From Arachidicoccus ginsenosidivorans (GTDB taxonomy: Bacteria; Bacteroidota; Bacteroidia; Chitinophagales; Chitinophagaceae), in NCBI RefSeq assembly GCF_007971385.1, contig NZ_CP042434.1, positions 2,604,001 to 2,668,000 of the forward strand: a stretch of 64,000 bases of DNA, given 5' to 3'. The notes beneath the pieces are model-generated. The model was not told where the DNA came from, ran no database searches, and worked only from the letters and a program-made list of their open reading frames with translations. This document shows, in pieces, positions 40,874 to 50,992 of this stretch; within the stretch, counting starts at the first letter, position 1; each line of letters begins with the position of its first letter. Made by a program: the position numbers and the translations under genes.

Positions 40874-42495
40874 ATGAGGATCAAAATATAAGCATACAGA
40901 ATTTCAAAAGATTTACGGATTTGACTATATCGGAAATTCCCTCATCTGCAAAACTGGTTCTTGCCATTGGCTCAAATGGTTCAGGCAAATCCAACTTATT
41001 TGACGCTTTTACCTGGATGGCACTTGGCGTGACCAAGCCTCAGCCTTATAACGAGTCAGCGTCCCGCAATTATTATAGAAAGGATGGCAGCTTACCAGAA
41101 TCGGTACGGATCGAAATTATAGGTGGCGGAGCTATATACAAAAAAGGGAATGATTTAATAGAAGGAGAAAGCCTGATAAAACGCTTTATTGGCAGAAGCA
41201 GTAACAGAATCGTTCCACACTTGACGGGTGAAGCGAATAGCGCTGCAATCGCAAGAGATCTGGACAGCCCAAAGACCTTTATTGAAAATGATGTCCGGTT
41301 CAATACGGATGTATATCAATATATACAACAAATTAATAATGCACTTCGTGAGCCGGTCTTTAGTGGCCGCGGTGCTGATACGCTTAAAATCTTTAGCGAT
41401 TTTATTGCGCCACTGAACAGTTCCCTTTTAAAGATATTTGGTGGAGATCCATCGACAACCATCCAGATTGCGGAATTTCAAGATGCAACGAACACTTCTG
41501 CTGCTAAACTGATTTTTAAAAAAGGGTACTTCGAAAATCAATTACGACCTCCTAAGTCACGGTGAGAAGCAAATCATCACCTTGCTGATCAATTTTATTG
41601 TCAGGCAGGAGTATTATAAAAACGCGGTCATTTATATAGACGAGATGGATTGTCATTTAAATACCGCACTGCAATTCAATCTTTTGGAGGAAATACTCAA
41701 CAAGTGGATTCCAGACAGTTCATAACTCTGGACCGCCTCCCATGCCTTAGGATTCATAGACTTTGCACGCAGTAGTCACCAGGCAGCCATTATTGATTTC
41801 GATTTATTGAACTTTGACGCCAGGCAACATCTGCTGCCACTGAGCAAGGATAAAGCGGATGTTTACGAAATTGCAGTACCAAAAGCGACCATTCAATCCA
41901 TTTTCAAAGGCTACAAATTGGTTGTGGTTGAAAATCAAAATGATGAGTACTTTAACGAAGCACTCGGTGAGCAGGGGTATTTGTTCCTTCCCGCCAATAA
42001 TAACAGAGAAGTCTTTTTGACGGTCAAGGCAGATTCCAAGAAATTCGGACTCAGAGACAGAGACTACCTAAGAAGTGATGAAATTAAGAAGATAAAAAAG
42101 AACATCCTACATACAAGATTCTTGACCTTTATACCTTTGAAAACTATCTGTACCATCCCGATAATCTGGCTGAACTAGATTTGCCAGGCTTTGATCTCGC
42201 AGCTTACAAGGCCGAGATCACGCAGCAAAAGGAGGAAAAATTGTTTAATATCGTGGCAGAAATAGGCATCGCCAGGGGCCATTATATTGAATTTAAAGAA
42301 TGTATAAAGAATGATCTTAATTTAAACCCCATTGTTGAGGCTTTGCGAAGCGGGGAATTTGATACGTTCTATGCCTATTTCAACATGAAAAAGCACTACA
42401 ATAAAGCCTATTTGACAAAATTTGATTATAAAAGAATTGCCTTAGCCAGAACAGCATGGTTCAAAAGACAAATTTTAAGCATACTCGCTTCTTAG
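40874..42495 (+). pseudogene. Broken OLD-like AAA ATPase with a DUF4435-type C-terminus
   Basis: About 540 codons that once read through. Breaks: A4 run at 40883-40886 (one A short), A6 at 41518-41523 (one A too many), an in-frame TAA at 41723-41725, and A6 at 42094-42099 (one A short). Parts: a RecF/SMC-like P-loop GSNGSGKSN, the ABC signature LLSHGEKQ, Walker B AVIYIDEMD, a WTASHALGF switch, then VVENQNDEYF, GLRDRDYL and YTFENYLYHPDNL, which fit the DUF4435 (TOPRIM-like) domain. Related ATPase-nuclease proteins act in phage defence. The stop codon needs a substitution, so true decay is likely even if the indels are errors. Confidence 0.75.
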
Positions 42496-42700
42496 CAGCG
42501 TTAATTCTTTTTAAAAAACTGCTATAATATTGATTATTAGAGTGCTAAATGAAATTATGCTAATACATCTGATTTCAGCAAATTGCTGAATCTGCATAAG
42601 CCGATGGGGCACTTTGGTGTTAAAAGGGCCCGTGGAACCTGACTAAGCAGTGCCAAAGCAGCCTATTTTGCGCTTCCAATCAATAATTTTCAAAAAAAAG
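42496..42700. other. Intergenic region before the ribosomal operon
   Basis: No gene seen; the promoter of rpsJ follows at 42701. Confidence 0.35.
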
Positions 42701-42731
42701 TTTGTCCATTCAAAAACTAAACATACCTTTG
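42701..42731 (+). promoter_or_regulatory. Promoter of the S10 ribosomal protein operon
   Basis: TTTG at 42701-42704, a 19-bp spacer and TACCTTTG at 42724-42731, an exact match to the Bacteroidota housekeeping promoter. It gives a leader of about 25 nt before rpsJ. Confidence 0.85.
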
Positions 42732-42735
42732 CAAT

Positions 42736-42752
42736 CCCAATAAAAAATTGGG
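42736..42752 (+). promoter_or_regulatory. Small hairpin in the S10 operon 5' leader
   Basis: CCCAAT-AAAAA-ATTGGG, 9 bp before the rpsJ ATG. It could affect ribosome access to rpsJ. Confidence 0.5.
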
Positions 42753-42761
42753 TGTTATATT

Positions 42762-43067
42762 ATGTCTCAACGCATCAGAATAAAATTACAATCTTACGAT
42801 CACAACTTAGTAGACAAATCTGCTGAGAAGATAGTTAAAACCGTACGTGGAACAGGCGCTGTAGTAACAGGTCCTATTCCTTTGCCTACGCACAAGAGAA
42901 TTTTCACTGTGCTGCGTTCTCCGCACGTGAATAAGAAGAGTCGTGAACAGTTCCAGTTAGCAACGCACAAACGTCTGCTGGATATCTACACTTCTTCTTC
43001 CAGAACAGTAGACGCACTTAGCAAATTGGATCTTCCCTCTGGTGTAGAGGTTGAAATCAAGGCGTAA
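42762..43067 (+). CDS. rpsJ: 30S ribosomal protein S10
   Basis: 101 residues, full length. [23 protein letters not shown] and [10 protein letters not shown] are typical of S10, including the loop that contacts 16S rRNA and NusB. First gene of the operon. The usual upstream partners rpsL, rpsG and fusA are not here; a broken ATPase gene precedes it. Confidence 0.97.
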   Translation: MSQRIRIKLQSYDHNLVDKSAEKIVKTVRGTGAVVTGPIPLPTHKRIFTVLRSPHVNKKSREQFQLATHKRLLDIYTSSSRTVDALSKLDLPSGVEVEIKA

Positions 43068-43365
43068 GATAACGTAAAGAGGGCAGTATATTTTATATAA
43101 GTATAATTAGCCCAAGCTCTTATAAAATTATTTAGTCATCTCTCAATTGTCTTTTGACAAGAAAAGAGCTCTGATAAAAAGATATTCAAACTACTATTGT
43201 TTGAACTGTAAAATATAAAACAGGCCCTTCGAGGTTTGTTTGTCATCGGTACTTCTCAAGTTTAATAGTTAAACGTCAACAGAAAAGGTCGATGATGACA
43301 GAGATTGAAATACTGCTTCATTCAGTATTGTCTCCAAAACCTACGCGGGGCAAAAAACCGCAAAA
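43068..43365 (+). ncRNA. Long structured gap between rpsJ and rplC
   Basis: 298 bases without a gene, in the middle of the operon. Stem-loops: TTCAAAC/GTTTGAA (43185-43205), an outer TGTCATC/GATGACA pair (43241-43247 with 43294-43300) enclosing GTTTAA-TAG-TTAAAC (43260-43274), and AATACTG/CAGTATT (43309-43329). This could be a regulatory leader for rplC and downstream genes, for example binding a ribosomal protein. Inference only. Confidence 0.4.
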
Positions 43366-43982
43366 ATGAAAGGAATTATTGGAAAGAAAATTGGTATGAC
43401 CAGCGTCTACGGCCCAGAAGGCAAGCAGATCGCTGTTACTATCATTGAAGCAGAGCCCAATGTTGTAACCCAAATCAAAAATCAGGAAACTGACGGTTAC
43501 AGTGCGCTACAGTTAGCTGTAGGCGACAAAAAGAAAAGAATTCAACCAAAGCTGCCATTAACCACTTCGCGAAAGCAAGCACTTCTGCTAAGAAAATCGT
43601 TAAAGAATTTCGCGACTATTCCATCGAAAAAAATATTGGGGAAACCATTACAGTTGACATCTTCGCTGAAGGAGAGTCTGTTGACGTTGTTGGTACGACC
43701 AAAGGTAAAGGCTTCCAGGGTGTTGTAAAACGCCATGGATTTGCTGGTGTTGGTGAAGCTTCCCACGGTCAGCATGACCGTTCCCGTGCTCCAGGATCTA
43801 TTGGTGGTTCTTCTTACCCTTCCAGAGTATTTAAAGGAATGAGAATGGCTGGTCGTATGGGTAATGACCGTGTTAAAATGAAAGGCCTTAAAGTCGTTAA
43901 AATCTTCCCTGAAAAGAACTATATCTTAATTAGTGGCTCTGTTCCAGGTCATATCGGCTCAACAGTTTTCATCCAAAAATAA
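43366..43982 (+). CDS. rplC: 50S ribosomal protein L3 (frame interrupted)
   Basis: 205 residues when one A is added to the A4 run at 43534-43537, which makes [17 protein letters not shown] and continues to the L3 core ([33 protein letters not shown]). L3 helps form the peptidyl transferase centre and is essential, so the break must be a sequence error or an unusual bypass. The first 60 residues ([20 protein letters not shown]) match L3. Confidence 0.93.
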
Positions 43983-43984
43983 AA

Positions 43985-44015
43985 GTAAAGAATTCAGACT
44001 AAACCAATTCTTTAC
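43985..44015 (+). other. Intercistronic stem-loop rplC-rplD
   Basis: A perfect 10-bp stem GTAAAGAATT / AATTCTTTAC with an 11-base loop, immediately after the rplC stop. No T run follows. Confidence 0.6.
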
Positions 44016-44030
44016 CCAAATTGATTAAAA

Positions 44031-44666
44031 ATGCAATTAGAAGTTTTAAATACAACAGGAAAATCTACAGGCAGATCCGTTGAGTTGCCTGAGGAAATAT
44101 TTGGTGCAGAACCGAACAACCACGTGATTTATCTGGCCGTTAAACAGTATTTAGCTGCAAGACGTCAGGGTACGCATAAGGTTAAAACTCGTGCTGAAGC
44201 GCAGGGTTCCAGCCGCAAATTACACAAACAAAAAGGTACCGGTGGTTCCCGTAAAGGTAACATCCGTAACCCTTTATATAAAGGTGGTGGTACGATCTTC
44301 GGACCTAAACCACACGCTTACACTATTAAGCTGAACAGAAAAGTGAAAGACCTGGCTAAAGTCAGTGCTCTTTCTCATAAAGCTAAAGAAAGTGCCATTG
44401 TAATTTTGGAAGATCTGACTTATGATGCTCCTAAAACAAAACAATTCGTACAATTATTAGCTGATCTGAATGTAGCTGGTAAAAAGGTTTTATTTGTATT
44501 ACCAGAATACAACGACAACGTTTACCTGAGCCTGAGGAACCTGCCAAAAGTAGGTAGTACTTTACTGGCTGACATCAATACTTATGATGTTGTAAATGCA
44601 GACGTAGTTGTATTTACTGAAGATGCAGCAAAGCTTTTATCTGATAAAGAGGAAGCAGCAGCTTAA
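44031..44666 (+). CDS. rplD: 50S ribosomal protein L4
   Basis: 211 residues. The long tunnel loop is typical: KQKGTGGSRKGNIRNPLYKG and GGTIFGPKPHAY. In enterobacteria L4 also represses its own operon through a leader; no such leader is proven here, but the structured rpsJ-rplC gap lies just upstream. Whole frame. Confidence 0.97.
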   Translation: MQLEVLNTTGKSTGRSVELPEEIFGAEPNNHVIYLAVKQYLAARRQGTHKVKTRAEAQGSSRKLHKQKGTGGSRKGNIRNPLYKGGGTIFGPKPHAYTIKLNRKVKDLAKVSALSHKAKESAIVILEDLTYDAPKTKQFVQLLADLNVAGKKVLFVLPEYNDNVYLSLRNLPKVGSTLLADINTYDVVNADVVVFTEDAAKLLSDKEEAAA

Positions 44667-44743
44667 CTTAAGATCTATTAGAATTTGAATCATGTATGCC
44701 TTAGGGCATAACGTCTGTCAGACAGAAATAAAAAAATAAACAG

Positions 44744-45043
44744 ATGAAACTTACAGAAGTTTTAATAAAACCCATCCTTACCGAAAAAGCAAATGCACAA
44801 AGCGAAAAGCTGAACAAATTTGCTTTCCGTGTAAATCGTCGGGCGAACAAACTGGAGATTAAAGATGCGATTGAATCCTTTTATGGTGTAACTGTAAAAG
44901 AAGTACATACAATTGTTGTCCCAGCTAAAAACAAAACCCGTTTTACCAAAGCCGGATATGTAGAAGGTAGAAAGCCTGCTTACAAGAAAGCTTATGTAAC
45001 TGTAGCTGAAGGCGATACAATCGATCTTTACGGAACAGTTTAA
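44744..45043 (+). CDS. rplW: 50S ribosomal protein L23
   Basis: 99 residues: LTEVLIKPILTEKANAQ and FYGVTVKEVHTIVVPAK fit L23, the tunnel-exit protein that docks trigger factor and SRP. A TATGCC-TTAG-GGCATA hairpin (44695-44710) lies in the 77-bp gap ahead of it. Confidence 0.96.
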   Translation: MKLTEVLIKPILTEKANAQSEKLNKFAFRVNRRANKLEIKDAIESFYGVTVKEVHTIVVPAKNKTRFTKAGYVEGRKPAYKKAYVTVAEGDTIDLYGTV

Positions 45044-45104
45044 AATTAAACATTCACAAATTATAGTCAGCGAAGCTGAAAATTTCGCATAAAAGTAGAT
45101 AAAA

Positions 45105-45943
45105 ATGGCATTAAAGAAATTCAAACCAATGACCGCGGGTACCCGTTGGAAGATTGGAAATGCTTACGCAGAAATTACAACCAACGAACCCGAAAAGAGT
45201 TTGCTCGAGAAAAAACACCAGAAAGCTGGTCGTAACTCTCAGGGACGTCGTGTAATGCGTTACAAAGGTGGTGGACACAAAAACACTACCGTATCATTGA
45301 TTTCAAACGTGATAAAGCAAACATCGAAGCTAAAGTAGTTTCTATTGAATACGATCCGAACCGTACCGCTTTTATCGCATTGTTACAATATACTGATGGT
45401 GAAAAGCGCTATATCATTGCTCCGAACGGACTGCAAGTGGGTGCTACGGTTATCTCCGGCGACAGTGTTGCTCCTGAACTGGGTAATGCGTTGAAGCTGA
45501 GAAACATGCCTTTAGGTACCACCATTCACAATATTGAATTACAGCCTGGTCAGGGTGCTAAACTGGCAAGAAGTGCCGGTACCTCTGCTCAGCTGAGCAA
45601 TAAGGAAGACAGATATGCTGTTCTTAAAATGCCTTCTGGTGAATTAAGAAAAGTATTAATTGATGGTTACGCAACTGTAGGTGTTGTTTCTAACAGTGAC
45701 CACAGTCTGCAGAGTGCTGGTAAAGCCGGTGCAAACCGTTGGAAAGGTATTCGTCCTCGCGTAAGAGGTGTTGCAATGAACCCTGTGGATCACCCAATGG
45801 GTGGTGGTGAAGGCCGCGCATCTGGTGGACATCCACGTTCTCGTACTGGTAAATACGCCAAAGGTGAAATTACGCGTAAGAAGAAAGGTTCTGATAAACT
45901 GATTATTCAGAGAAGCAACGGTAGAAAATTATCTAACAAATAG
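45105..45943 (+). CDS. rplB: 50S ribosomal protein L2 (frame interrupted)
   Basis: 279 residues when the A5 run at 45279-45283 is made A6, which restores [17 protein letters not shown]. The second part has [21 protein letters not shown], the conserved loop with the peptidyl transferase-proximal His. L2 is essential and a break of this kind is not tolerable, so a consensus error is the best explanation. Confidence 0.95.
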
Positions 45944-45960
45944 TTCAATCTGTTAAAATG

Positions 45961-45981
45961 GTCCCTGTGAAAATCAGGGAC
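45961..45981 (+). other. Intercistronic stem-loop rplB-rpsS
   Basis: GTCCCTG-TGAAAAT-CAGGGAC, a perfect 7-bp stem in the 61-bp gap. Confidence 0.55.
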
Positions 45982-46004
45982 AAATAAACAAACAAATATA
46001 AATT

Positions 46005-46274
46005 ATGGCTCGTTCAATTAAAAAAGGCCCATACGTAGATGCTAACCTGGAAGGGAAAGTTCAGGCGATCATTGATGGCAAGACAAAAAAGTCGGTAATC
46101 AAAACCTGGAGCCGTCGCTCCACGATCACCCCTGATTTTGTGGGACAGACTTTTGCAGTACATAACGGAAACAAATTTATTCCCGTTTATGTTACAGAAT
46201 TTATGGTAGGTCACAAACTCGGTGAATTTGCGCCAACCAGAAACTTCAGAGGTCACGCAGGTAGCAAAAAATAA
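46005..46274 (+). CDS. rpsS: 30S ribosomal protein S19
   Basis: 89 residues: [31 protein letters not shown] and [16 protein letters not shown] are the S19 signatures. It binds the head of 16S rRNA next to S13. Whole frame. Confidence 0.97.
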   Translation: MARSIKKGPYVDANLEGKVQAIIDGKTKKSVIKTWSRRSTITPDFVGQTFAVHNGNKFIPVYVTEFMVGHKLGEFAPTRNFRGHAGSKK

Positions 46275-46288
46275 TTATAAAAAATTGA

Positions 46289-46305
46289 GTCAGGCAGCAC
46301 CTGAC
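46289..46305 (+). other. Intercistronic stem-loop rpsS-rplV
   Basis: GTCAGG-CAGCA-CCTGAC in the 47-bp gap. Confidence 0.5.
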
Positions 46306-46321
46306 ACAAAAATATAAGAAA

Positions 46322-46666
46322 ATGGAAGCAGTAGCTAAATTAAAAAATTATCCTACAGGGCCGCGTAAGATGCGTTTGTTAGCAGATGTAATCCGTGGTA
46401 TGGAAGTAGAGAAATCTCTTTCTATCCTGGAATTTCATCCACAGCACAATGCAAAGCCGCTGGCTAAATTGCTGAAGAGTGCCATCTCTAACTGGGAACA
46501 GAAAAATGATGGTCAGAATGCAGCTGATGCAAACCTGGTGGTTAAAACTATTTATGTTGACGGTGGGCGTTCAATCAAGAGAATGCGTCCTGCACCGCAG
46601 GGACGTGGTCACAAGATCCGTAAGCGCAGTAATCATGTAACCATCGTAGTGGATACAAAAGCATAA
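46322..46666 (+). CDS. rplV: 50S ribosomal protein L22
   Basis: 114 residues: [18 protein letters not shown] and the tunnel hairpin [20 protein letters not shown], the region linked with macrolide resistance in other bacteria. Whole frame. Confidence 0.97.
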   Translation: MEAVAKLKNYPTGPRKMRLLADVIRGMEVEKSLSILEFHPQHNAKPLAKLLKSAISNWEQKNDGQNAADANLVVKTIYVDGGRSIKRMRPAPQGRGHKIRKRSNHVTIVVDTKA

Positions 46667-46679
46667 TTGAAGTAAATTA

Positions 46680-46698
46680 GTAAGGATATATTCCTTAC
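46680..46698 (+). other. Intercistronic stem-loop rplV-rpsC
   Basis: GTAAGGA-TATAT-TCCTTAC; a second stem GAAAGT/ACTTTC follows at 46719-46743 in the same 96-bp gap. Confidence 0.5.
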
Positions 46699-46762
46699 GT
46701 ATTAAACAAATAAACATTGAAAGTGCGACAGCATCAAACTTTCGAATTTTCAAATCAACAAT

Positions 46763-47530
46763 ATGGGTCAAAAAGCAAATCCTATTGGTAACAGATTAGG
46801 AATCATCCGTGGATGGGACAGCAACTGGTATGGTAACAAGAAAGACTATGCAAATCGTCTGATTGAAGATAATAAAATCCGTACCTACCTTACTGCACGT
46901 ATCAATAAAGGCGGTGTTGCCAAAATTGTCATCGAGCGTACTTTAGGGAAATTGATTGTTACTATTCATACTTCTAAGCCAGGTATCATCATTGGTAAAG
47001 GTGGTGGTGAAGTTGATCGTATCAAGGAAGAATTGAAAAAACTGACAAATAAAGAGGACGTACAGATCAATATCCTTGAGATCCGCCGCCCTGAAATTGA
47101 TGCAGCAATCATCGGCGATACAATCGCACGTCAGATTGAAAATCGTATCAACTTCAAACGTGCTATCAAAATGGCGGTAGCTTCTGCACTTCGTATGGGT
47201 GCTGAAGGTATAAAAGTTAAAGCCAGTGGTCGTTTAGGTGGTGCAGAAATTGCCCGTTCTGAAGAATTCAAACAAGGTCGCGTTCCCCTGCATACATTCC
47301 GTATGGATATCGACTATGCAAGTGTTTTTGCACAGACTGTATATGGTAAAATCGGATTGAAGGTTTGGGTTTGTAAAGGTGAAGTATTAGGCAAAAGAGA
47401 TCTGAATCCAAATGTAATTGCCGGTGGTGATTCTAAAGATAGAAGAAGCCATGGTAATGACAGAGGTGATAGAAGAGACAGAGGAGACAGAAGGTCTCAC
47501 GGTGGCGACAGAAGAGACAGAAGAAATTAA
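46763..47530 (+). CDS. rpsC: 30S ribosomal protein S3
   Basis: 255 residues. The KH domain has [16 protein letters not shown]; the C-terminal domain has [12 protein letters not shown] and [15 protein letters not shown]. The last 35 residues are an unusual Arg/Asp/Gly-rich tail (repeats of DRRSHG, DRGDRRD) beyond the standard end; this low-complexity tail is common in Bacteroidota S3 but is long here. Whole frame. Confidence 0.97.
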   Translation: MGQKANPIGNRLGIIRGWDSNWYGNKKDYANRLIEDNKIRTYLTARINKGGVAKIVIERTLGKLIVTIHTSKPGIIIGKGGGEVDRIKEELKKLTNKEDVQINILEIRRPEIDAAIIGDTIARQIENRINFKRAIKMAVASALRMGAEGIKVKASGRLGGAEIARSEEFKQGRVPLHTFRMDIDYASVFAQTVYGKIGLKVWVCKGEVLGKRDLNPNVIAGGDSKDRRSHGNDRGDRRDRGDRRSHGGDRRDRRN

Positions 47531-47556
47531 TTATTTAGCTAATAAGGCTATTTAGC

Positions 47557-47603
47557 TAATGTGCTAGTACAGCAAAAGGAACCATTAGCTTATTAGCACA
47601 TTA
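47557..47603 (+). other. Inverted repeat between rpsC and rplP
   Basis: TAATGTGCTA (47557-47566) pairs with TAGCACATTA (47594-47603); TTAGCTAAT-like words repeat around it. Confidence 0.5.
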
Positions 47604-47624
47604 TAAAAGATCAAATTACATAAG

Positions 47625-48038
47625 ATGTTACAGCCAAAAAGAGCAAAACACAGGAAAGCACAGAAAGGGCGCATTAGAAATGTTGCAAAAAGAGGGACAA
47701 CTATCTCTTTCGGATCTTACGCTCTTAAAGCGGTTGAACCTATTTGGTTGAACAACCGTCAGATTGAAGCAGCGCGTCAGGCAATGACACGTGCTATGAA
47801 ACGTGAAGGTAATGTTTGGATCAGAATATTCCCTGATAAACCCATCACAAAGAAGCCTGCTGAGGTACGTATGGGTAAAGGTAAAGGTAACCCTGAATAT
47901 TGGGCTGCAGTTGTTGAACCGGGACGTATTATTTTCGAATGTGACGGTGTTTCACAGGAGGTCGCACAGCACGCAATGAAACTCGCTGCTGCTAAATTGC
48001 CCATTGCAACTAAGTTTGTAACGCGCAGAGATTTATAA
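47625..48038 (+). CDS. rplP: 50S ribosomal protein L16
   Basis: 137 residues: [36 protein letters not shown] and [11 protein letters not shown] fit L16, which organises the A-site tRNA region. Whole frame. Confidence 0.97.
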   Translation: MLQPKRAKHRKAQKGRIRNVAKRGTTISFGSYALKAVEPIWLNNRQIEAARQAMTRAMKREGNVWIRIFPDKPITKKPAEVRMGKGKGNPEYWAAVVEPGRIIFECDGVSQEVAQHAMKLAAAKLPIATKFVTRRDL

Positions 48039-48129
48039 TCACAAAAGTCCGGTCGGTTAAGTTTAGGGACAGTCTGAGACGACACTTTACAAACCGATAG
48101 TATTTATAAAAAAATAAAATTCATCACTA

Positions 48130-48345
48130 ATGCCTAATAAAGCAGTAGAATTTAACAAAAACCTTCAGCACATGTCTGTAGAAGACCTGAAGGCTCGCAT
48201 TCAGGAAGATGAACTTCGTTTGAAAAAAATGGAATTCGCTCATGCTATTTCTCCAATAGAAAATCCAATGAGCATCCGTCTTTTCAGAAGAGACATCGCT
48301 CGGGTGAAAACCGAATTGAAAAAAAGAGAACTTAGCGTAAAATAA
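48130..48345 (+). CDS. rpmC: 50S ribosomal protein L29
   Basis: 71 residues, two helices: MSVEDLKARIQEDELRLKKM and RLFRRDIARVKTELKKRE are typical of L29. It has the slightly longer N-terminus seen in Bacteroidota. Confidence 0.95.
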   Translation: MPNKAVEFNKNLQHMSVEDLKARIQEDELRLKKMEFAHAISPIENPMSIRLFRRDIARVKTELKKRELSVK

Positions 48346-48381
48346 TATGTTGCCTTCAGCGGCAATGAAAAATTAAGTAAA

Positions 48382-48639
48382 ATGACCGAAAGAAATTTGC
48401 GTAAATCTAGAGTAGGTGTGGTTAGCAGCAACAAAATGACTAAAACCATTACAGTTGCGGTTGAAAGAAAGGTTAAGCACCCTATGTACGGTAAATTTGT
48501 AAAGAAGACGACCAAGTTTCATGCACATGATGAAAAGAACGAAGCTAGTATCGGTGACGTTGTTAAGATCATGGAAACTCGTCCCCTGAGCAAAACAAAA
48601 CGTTGGAGACTGGTTGAGATTGTTGAGAAAGCTAAATAA
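48382..48639 (+). CDS. rpsQ: 30S ribosomal protein S17
   Basis: 85 residues: [31 protein letters not shown] and [16 protein letters not shown], the S17 OB-fold. A TTGCC/GGCAA stem (48350-48365) sits in the 36-bp gap ahead. Confidence 0.97.
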   Translation: MTERNLRKSRVGVVSSNKMTKTITVAVERKVKHPMYGKFVKKTTKFHAHDEKNEASIGDVVKIMETRPLSKTKRWRLVEIVEKAK

Positions 48640-48722
48640 GTTTTCGGATCAGCGGTTTCCTTTTGAATAATAAAATTGATTGTGATTAATTGACTATTAA
48701 TCTCAGCTAAAAGCTAAATAAA

Positions 48723-49091
48723 ATGATTCAGCAAGAAAGTAGGCTACGTGTAGCTGATAACAGTGGAGCTAAAGAAGTACTTTGCATCCGTGTTCTGGGT
48801 AACTCCGGTCAGGATTATGCAAAGATCGGTGACAAGATCGTCATCACTGTAAAGGATGCAATCCCTGCAGGTGGTGTAAAAAAAGGTACCGTTTCTAAAG
48901 CCGTTATCGTAAGAACCAAGAATAAATTACGTCGTAAAGATGGTTCCTATATCCGTTTTGATGACAATGCAGTTGTTTTGTTGAACAACTCTGACGAACC
49001 TCGTGGGACGCGTATCTTTGGGCCAGTTGCCCGTGAGTTGCGTGATAAAGGGTATATGAAAATCATCTCCCTGGCACCTGAAGTTCTTTAA
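48723..49091 (+). CDS. rplN: 50S ribosomal protein L14
   Basis: 122 residues, the standard length: [30 protein letters not shown] and [17 protein letters not shown]. Stem GATTAAT/ATTAATC (48684-48702) is in the gap ahead. Confidence 0.98.
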   Translation: MIQQESRLRVADNSGAKEVLCIRVLGNSGQDYAKIGDKIVITVKDAIPAGGVKKGTVSKAVIVRTKNKLRRKDGSYIRFDDNAVVLLNNSDEPRGTRIFGPVARELRDKGYMKIISLAPEVL

Positions 49092-49196
49092 GCAAATTCA
49101 GCTCCCGTACCGGATCGTTTAATTTACCGGTCCACAATGACAAAATTTTTTAGTTTAGCTTTTAGCGGATTCGCTTGAAGCACTAAGCATACAAAT

Positions 49197-49535
49197 ATGA
49201 GCAATAGATTTAAACCTAAATACAATATCAAGAAAGGGGACAAAGTAGTCGTCATTGCCGGCGATGATAAAGACCTAAAGAAACCCCGCACGGTATTGCA
49301 AGTAATTATCGACAAAGGTCGTGTTGTGGTAGAAGGTGTTAATATCGTCTCCAAACACACCAAACCTTCGGCTACAAATACCAAAGGCGGTATTGTAAAA
49401 GTTGAAGCACCTATTCACATTAGCAATGTACAGTTGTGGGATGCTAAGACTGGCGCTGCAGCCAGAATCAAGCGCACTCGTGACAATGGTAAATTAGTAC
49501 GTATATCTAAAAAATCCGGGGAGGCAATTAAATAA
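49197..49535 (+). CDS. rplX: 50S ribosomal protein L24
   Basis: 112 residues with the KOW motif [19 protein letters not shown] and [12 protein letters not shown]. Its TAA shares its last base with the ATG of rplE (TAATG), so L5 translation is coupled to it. Confidence 0.96.
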   Translation: MSNRFKPKYNIKKGDKVVVIAGDDKDLKKPRTVLQVIIDKGRVVVEGVNIVSKHTKPSATNTKGGIVKVEAPIHISNVQLWDAKTGAAARIKRTRDNGKLVRISKKSGEAIK

Positions 49536-50112
49536 TGAGCACACAAAAATATTCACCAAGATTGGCCGACAAGTACACCAAAGAGGTGGTACCTGCGCTG
49601 GTTAAGAAGTTTGCTTACAAATCTGTAATGCAGGCGCCTAAATTGGAAAAAATCTGTTTAAACCGCGGTGTAAACGGAGCAGTAGCTGATAAAAATTAGT
49701 TGAAATTGCAGTTGATGAGTTAACGCTTATCTCCGGTCAGCGTGCTGTAACCACTTACTCCAAAAAAGACATCTCTAATTTCAAACTGAGAAAGGGAATG
49801 CCAATTGGTGCGAGAGTGACCCTGCGCGGTGAGAAAATGTACGAATTTCTGGATCGTTTGATCGCTGTATCTCTGCCACGTGTACGTGACTTCAAAGGAA
49901 TCAGTGATAAAGCTTTCGATGGTCGCGGTAATTACACCTTAGGTGTTACTGAGCAGATCATTTTCCCAGAAATTGATATCGATAAAGTTAACAAGATTAC
50001 TGGTTTGGATATAACTTTCGTAACATCTGCAACTAACAATGAAGAAGCTTACGAATTATTGAAAGAACTGGGTCTGCCTTTCAAGAATATCAAAAAAGAG
50101 CAAAGCAATTAA
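49535..50112 (+). CDS. rplE: 50S ribosomal protein L5 (frame interrupted)
   Basis: 192 residues when the A5 run at 49691-49695 is made A6, giving [19 protein letters not shown]. Both parts are L5: [19 protein letters not shown], then [20 protein letters not shown] and [13 protein letters not shown]5 binds 5S rRNA and is essential, so the break is most likely an error in the sequence. Confidence 0.95.
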
Positions 50113-50174
50113 TTTATTCCATTTAGGAGCAGGGGAGTGTTTCTTCTTTGCTTCATAAATAAATCATAAGTATT

Positions 50175-50444
50175 ATGGCAAAAGAATCTATCAAAGCCAG
50201 ACAGAGAAAACGCGAAGTAATGGTTGCAAAATATGCAGCTAAGCGCGCGGCTTTAAAAGAAGCTGGTGATTATGCAGGTTTAGACAAACTTCCAAAAAAC
50301 GCTTCTCCTGTTCGTCTTAAAAACCGTTGTCAGCTGACTGGCCGTCCTAGAGGTTATATCCGTTATTTTGGATTGTCCAGAGTTATTTTCAGAGATATGG
50401 CATTAGACGGTAAGATTCCAGGGGTTAAAAAGGCCAGCTGGTAA
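50175..50444 (+). CDS. rpsN: 30S ribosomal protein S14
   Basis: 89 residues, the zinc-free long type: [19 protein letters not shown] and [19 protein letters not shown]. Only one of the four zinc Cys positions is kept. Confidence 0.97.
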   Translation: MAKESIKARQRKREVMVAKYAAKRAALKEAGDYAGLDKLPKNASPVRLKNRCQLTGRPRGYIRYFGLSRVIFRDMALDGKIPGVKKASW

Positions 50445-50449
50445 TCAAT

Positions 50450-50464
50450 AGACGCTAAGCGTCT
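50450..50464 (+). other. Intercistronic stem-loop rpsN-rpsH
   Basis: AGACGC-TAA-GCGTCT, 5 bases after the rpsN stop. Confidence 0.5.
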
Positions 50465-50507
50465 TAAAGTTTTAATCAATTTTACAATCGTATTAATTTA
50501 GATACAA

Positions 50508-50906
50508 ATGGTAACAGATCCTATAGCAGACTTCTTGACAAGGGTGCGTAATGCTCAAATGGCAGGTCACAGAATCGTGGAAATCCCTGCTTCTAACCTG
50601 AAAAAGCGTATTACAGAAATTCTGTACGCGCAAGGGTATATCCTGAAGTACAAATTTGAGGATGACAACAAACAAGGTATTATTAAAATCGCCTTGAAAT
50701 ATGATCCTGAAACAAAACGTCCGGCTATCCAGGCTTTAGAACGTGTAAGTCGTCCAGGTCTGCGTCAGTACTCTAAACCAGCTGATTTCAAAAGAGTGAT
50801 CAACGGGTTGGGGGTTGCAATCATCAGCACTTCAAAAGGTGTAATGACTGACAAACAAGCAAAAGCTGAGAATGTAGGTGGCGAAGTGCTTTGCCACATT
50901 TATTAA
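50508..50906 (+). CDS. rpsH: 30S ribosomal protein S8
   Basis: 132 residues: VTDPIADFLTRVRNAQMAGH, RVSRPGLRQYSKP and the C-terminal ISTSKGVMTDKQAK, GGEVLCHIY. In enterobacteria S8 regulates the spc operon by binding near rplE; nothing shows that here. Confidence 0.97.
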   Translation: MVTDPIADFLTRVRNAQMAGHRIVEIPASNLKKRITEILYAQGYILKYKFEDDNKQGIIKIALKYDPETKRPAIQALERVSRPGLRQYSKPADFKRVINGLGVAIISTSKGVMTDKQAKAENVGGEVLCHIY

Positions 50907-50992
50907 TATTTTTTGGGTCTTGAATACATTAAGCTGGACATACACAGCTGACCGGTTCAGGAGCTATTTATGGATTTTTTAAAAATTATTGT

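Noticed and set aside
43360..43740. Programmed frameshift in rplC
   Set aside because: The same -1 type of break appears in many unrelated genes here, so an error is simpler.
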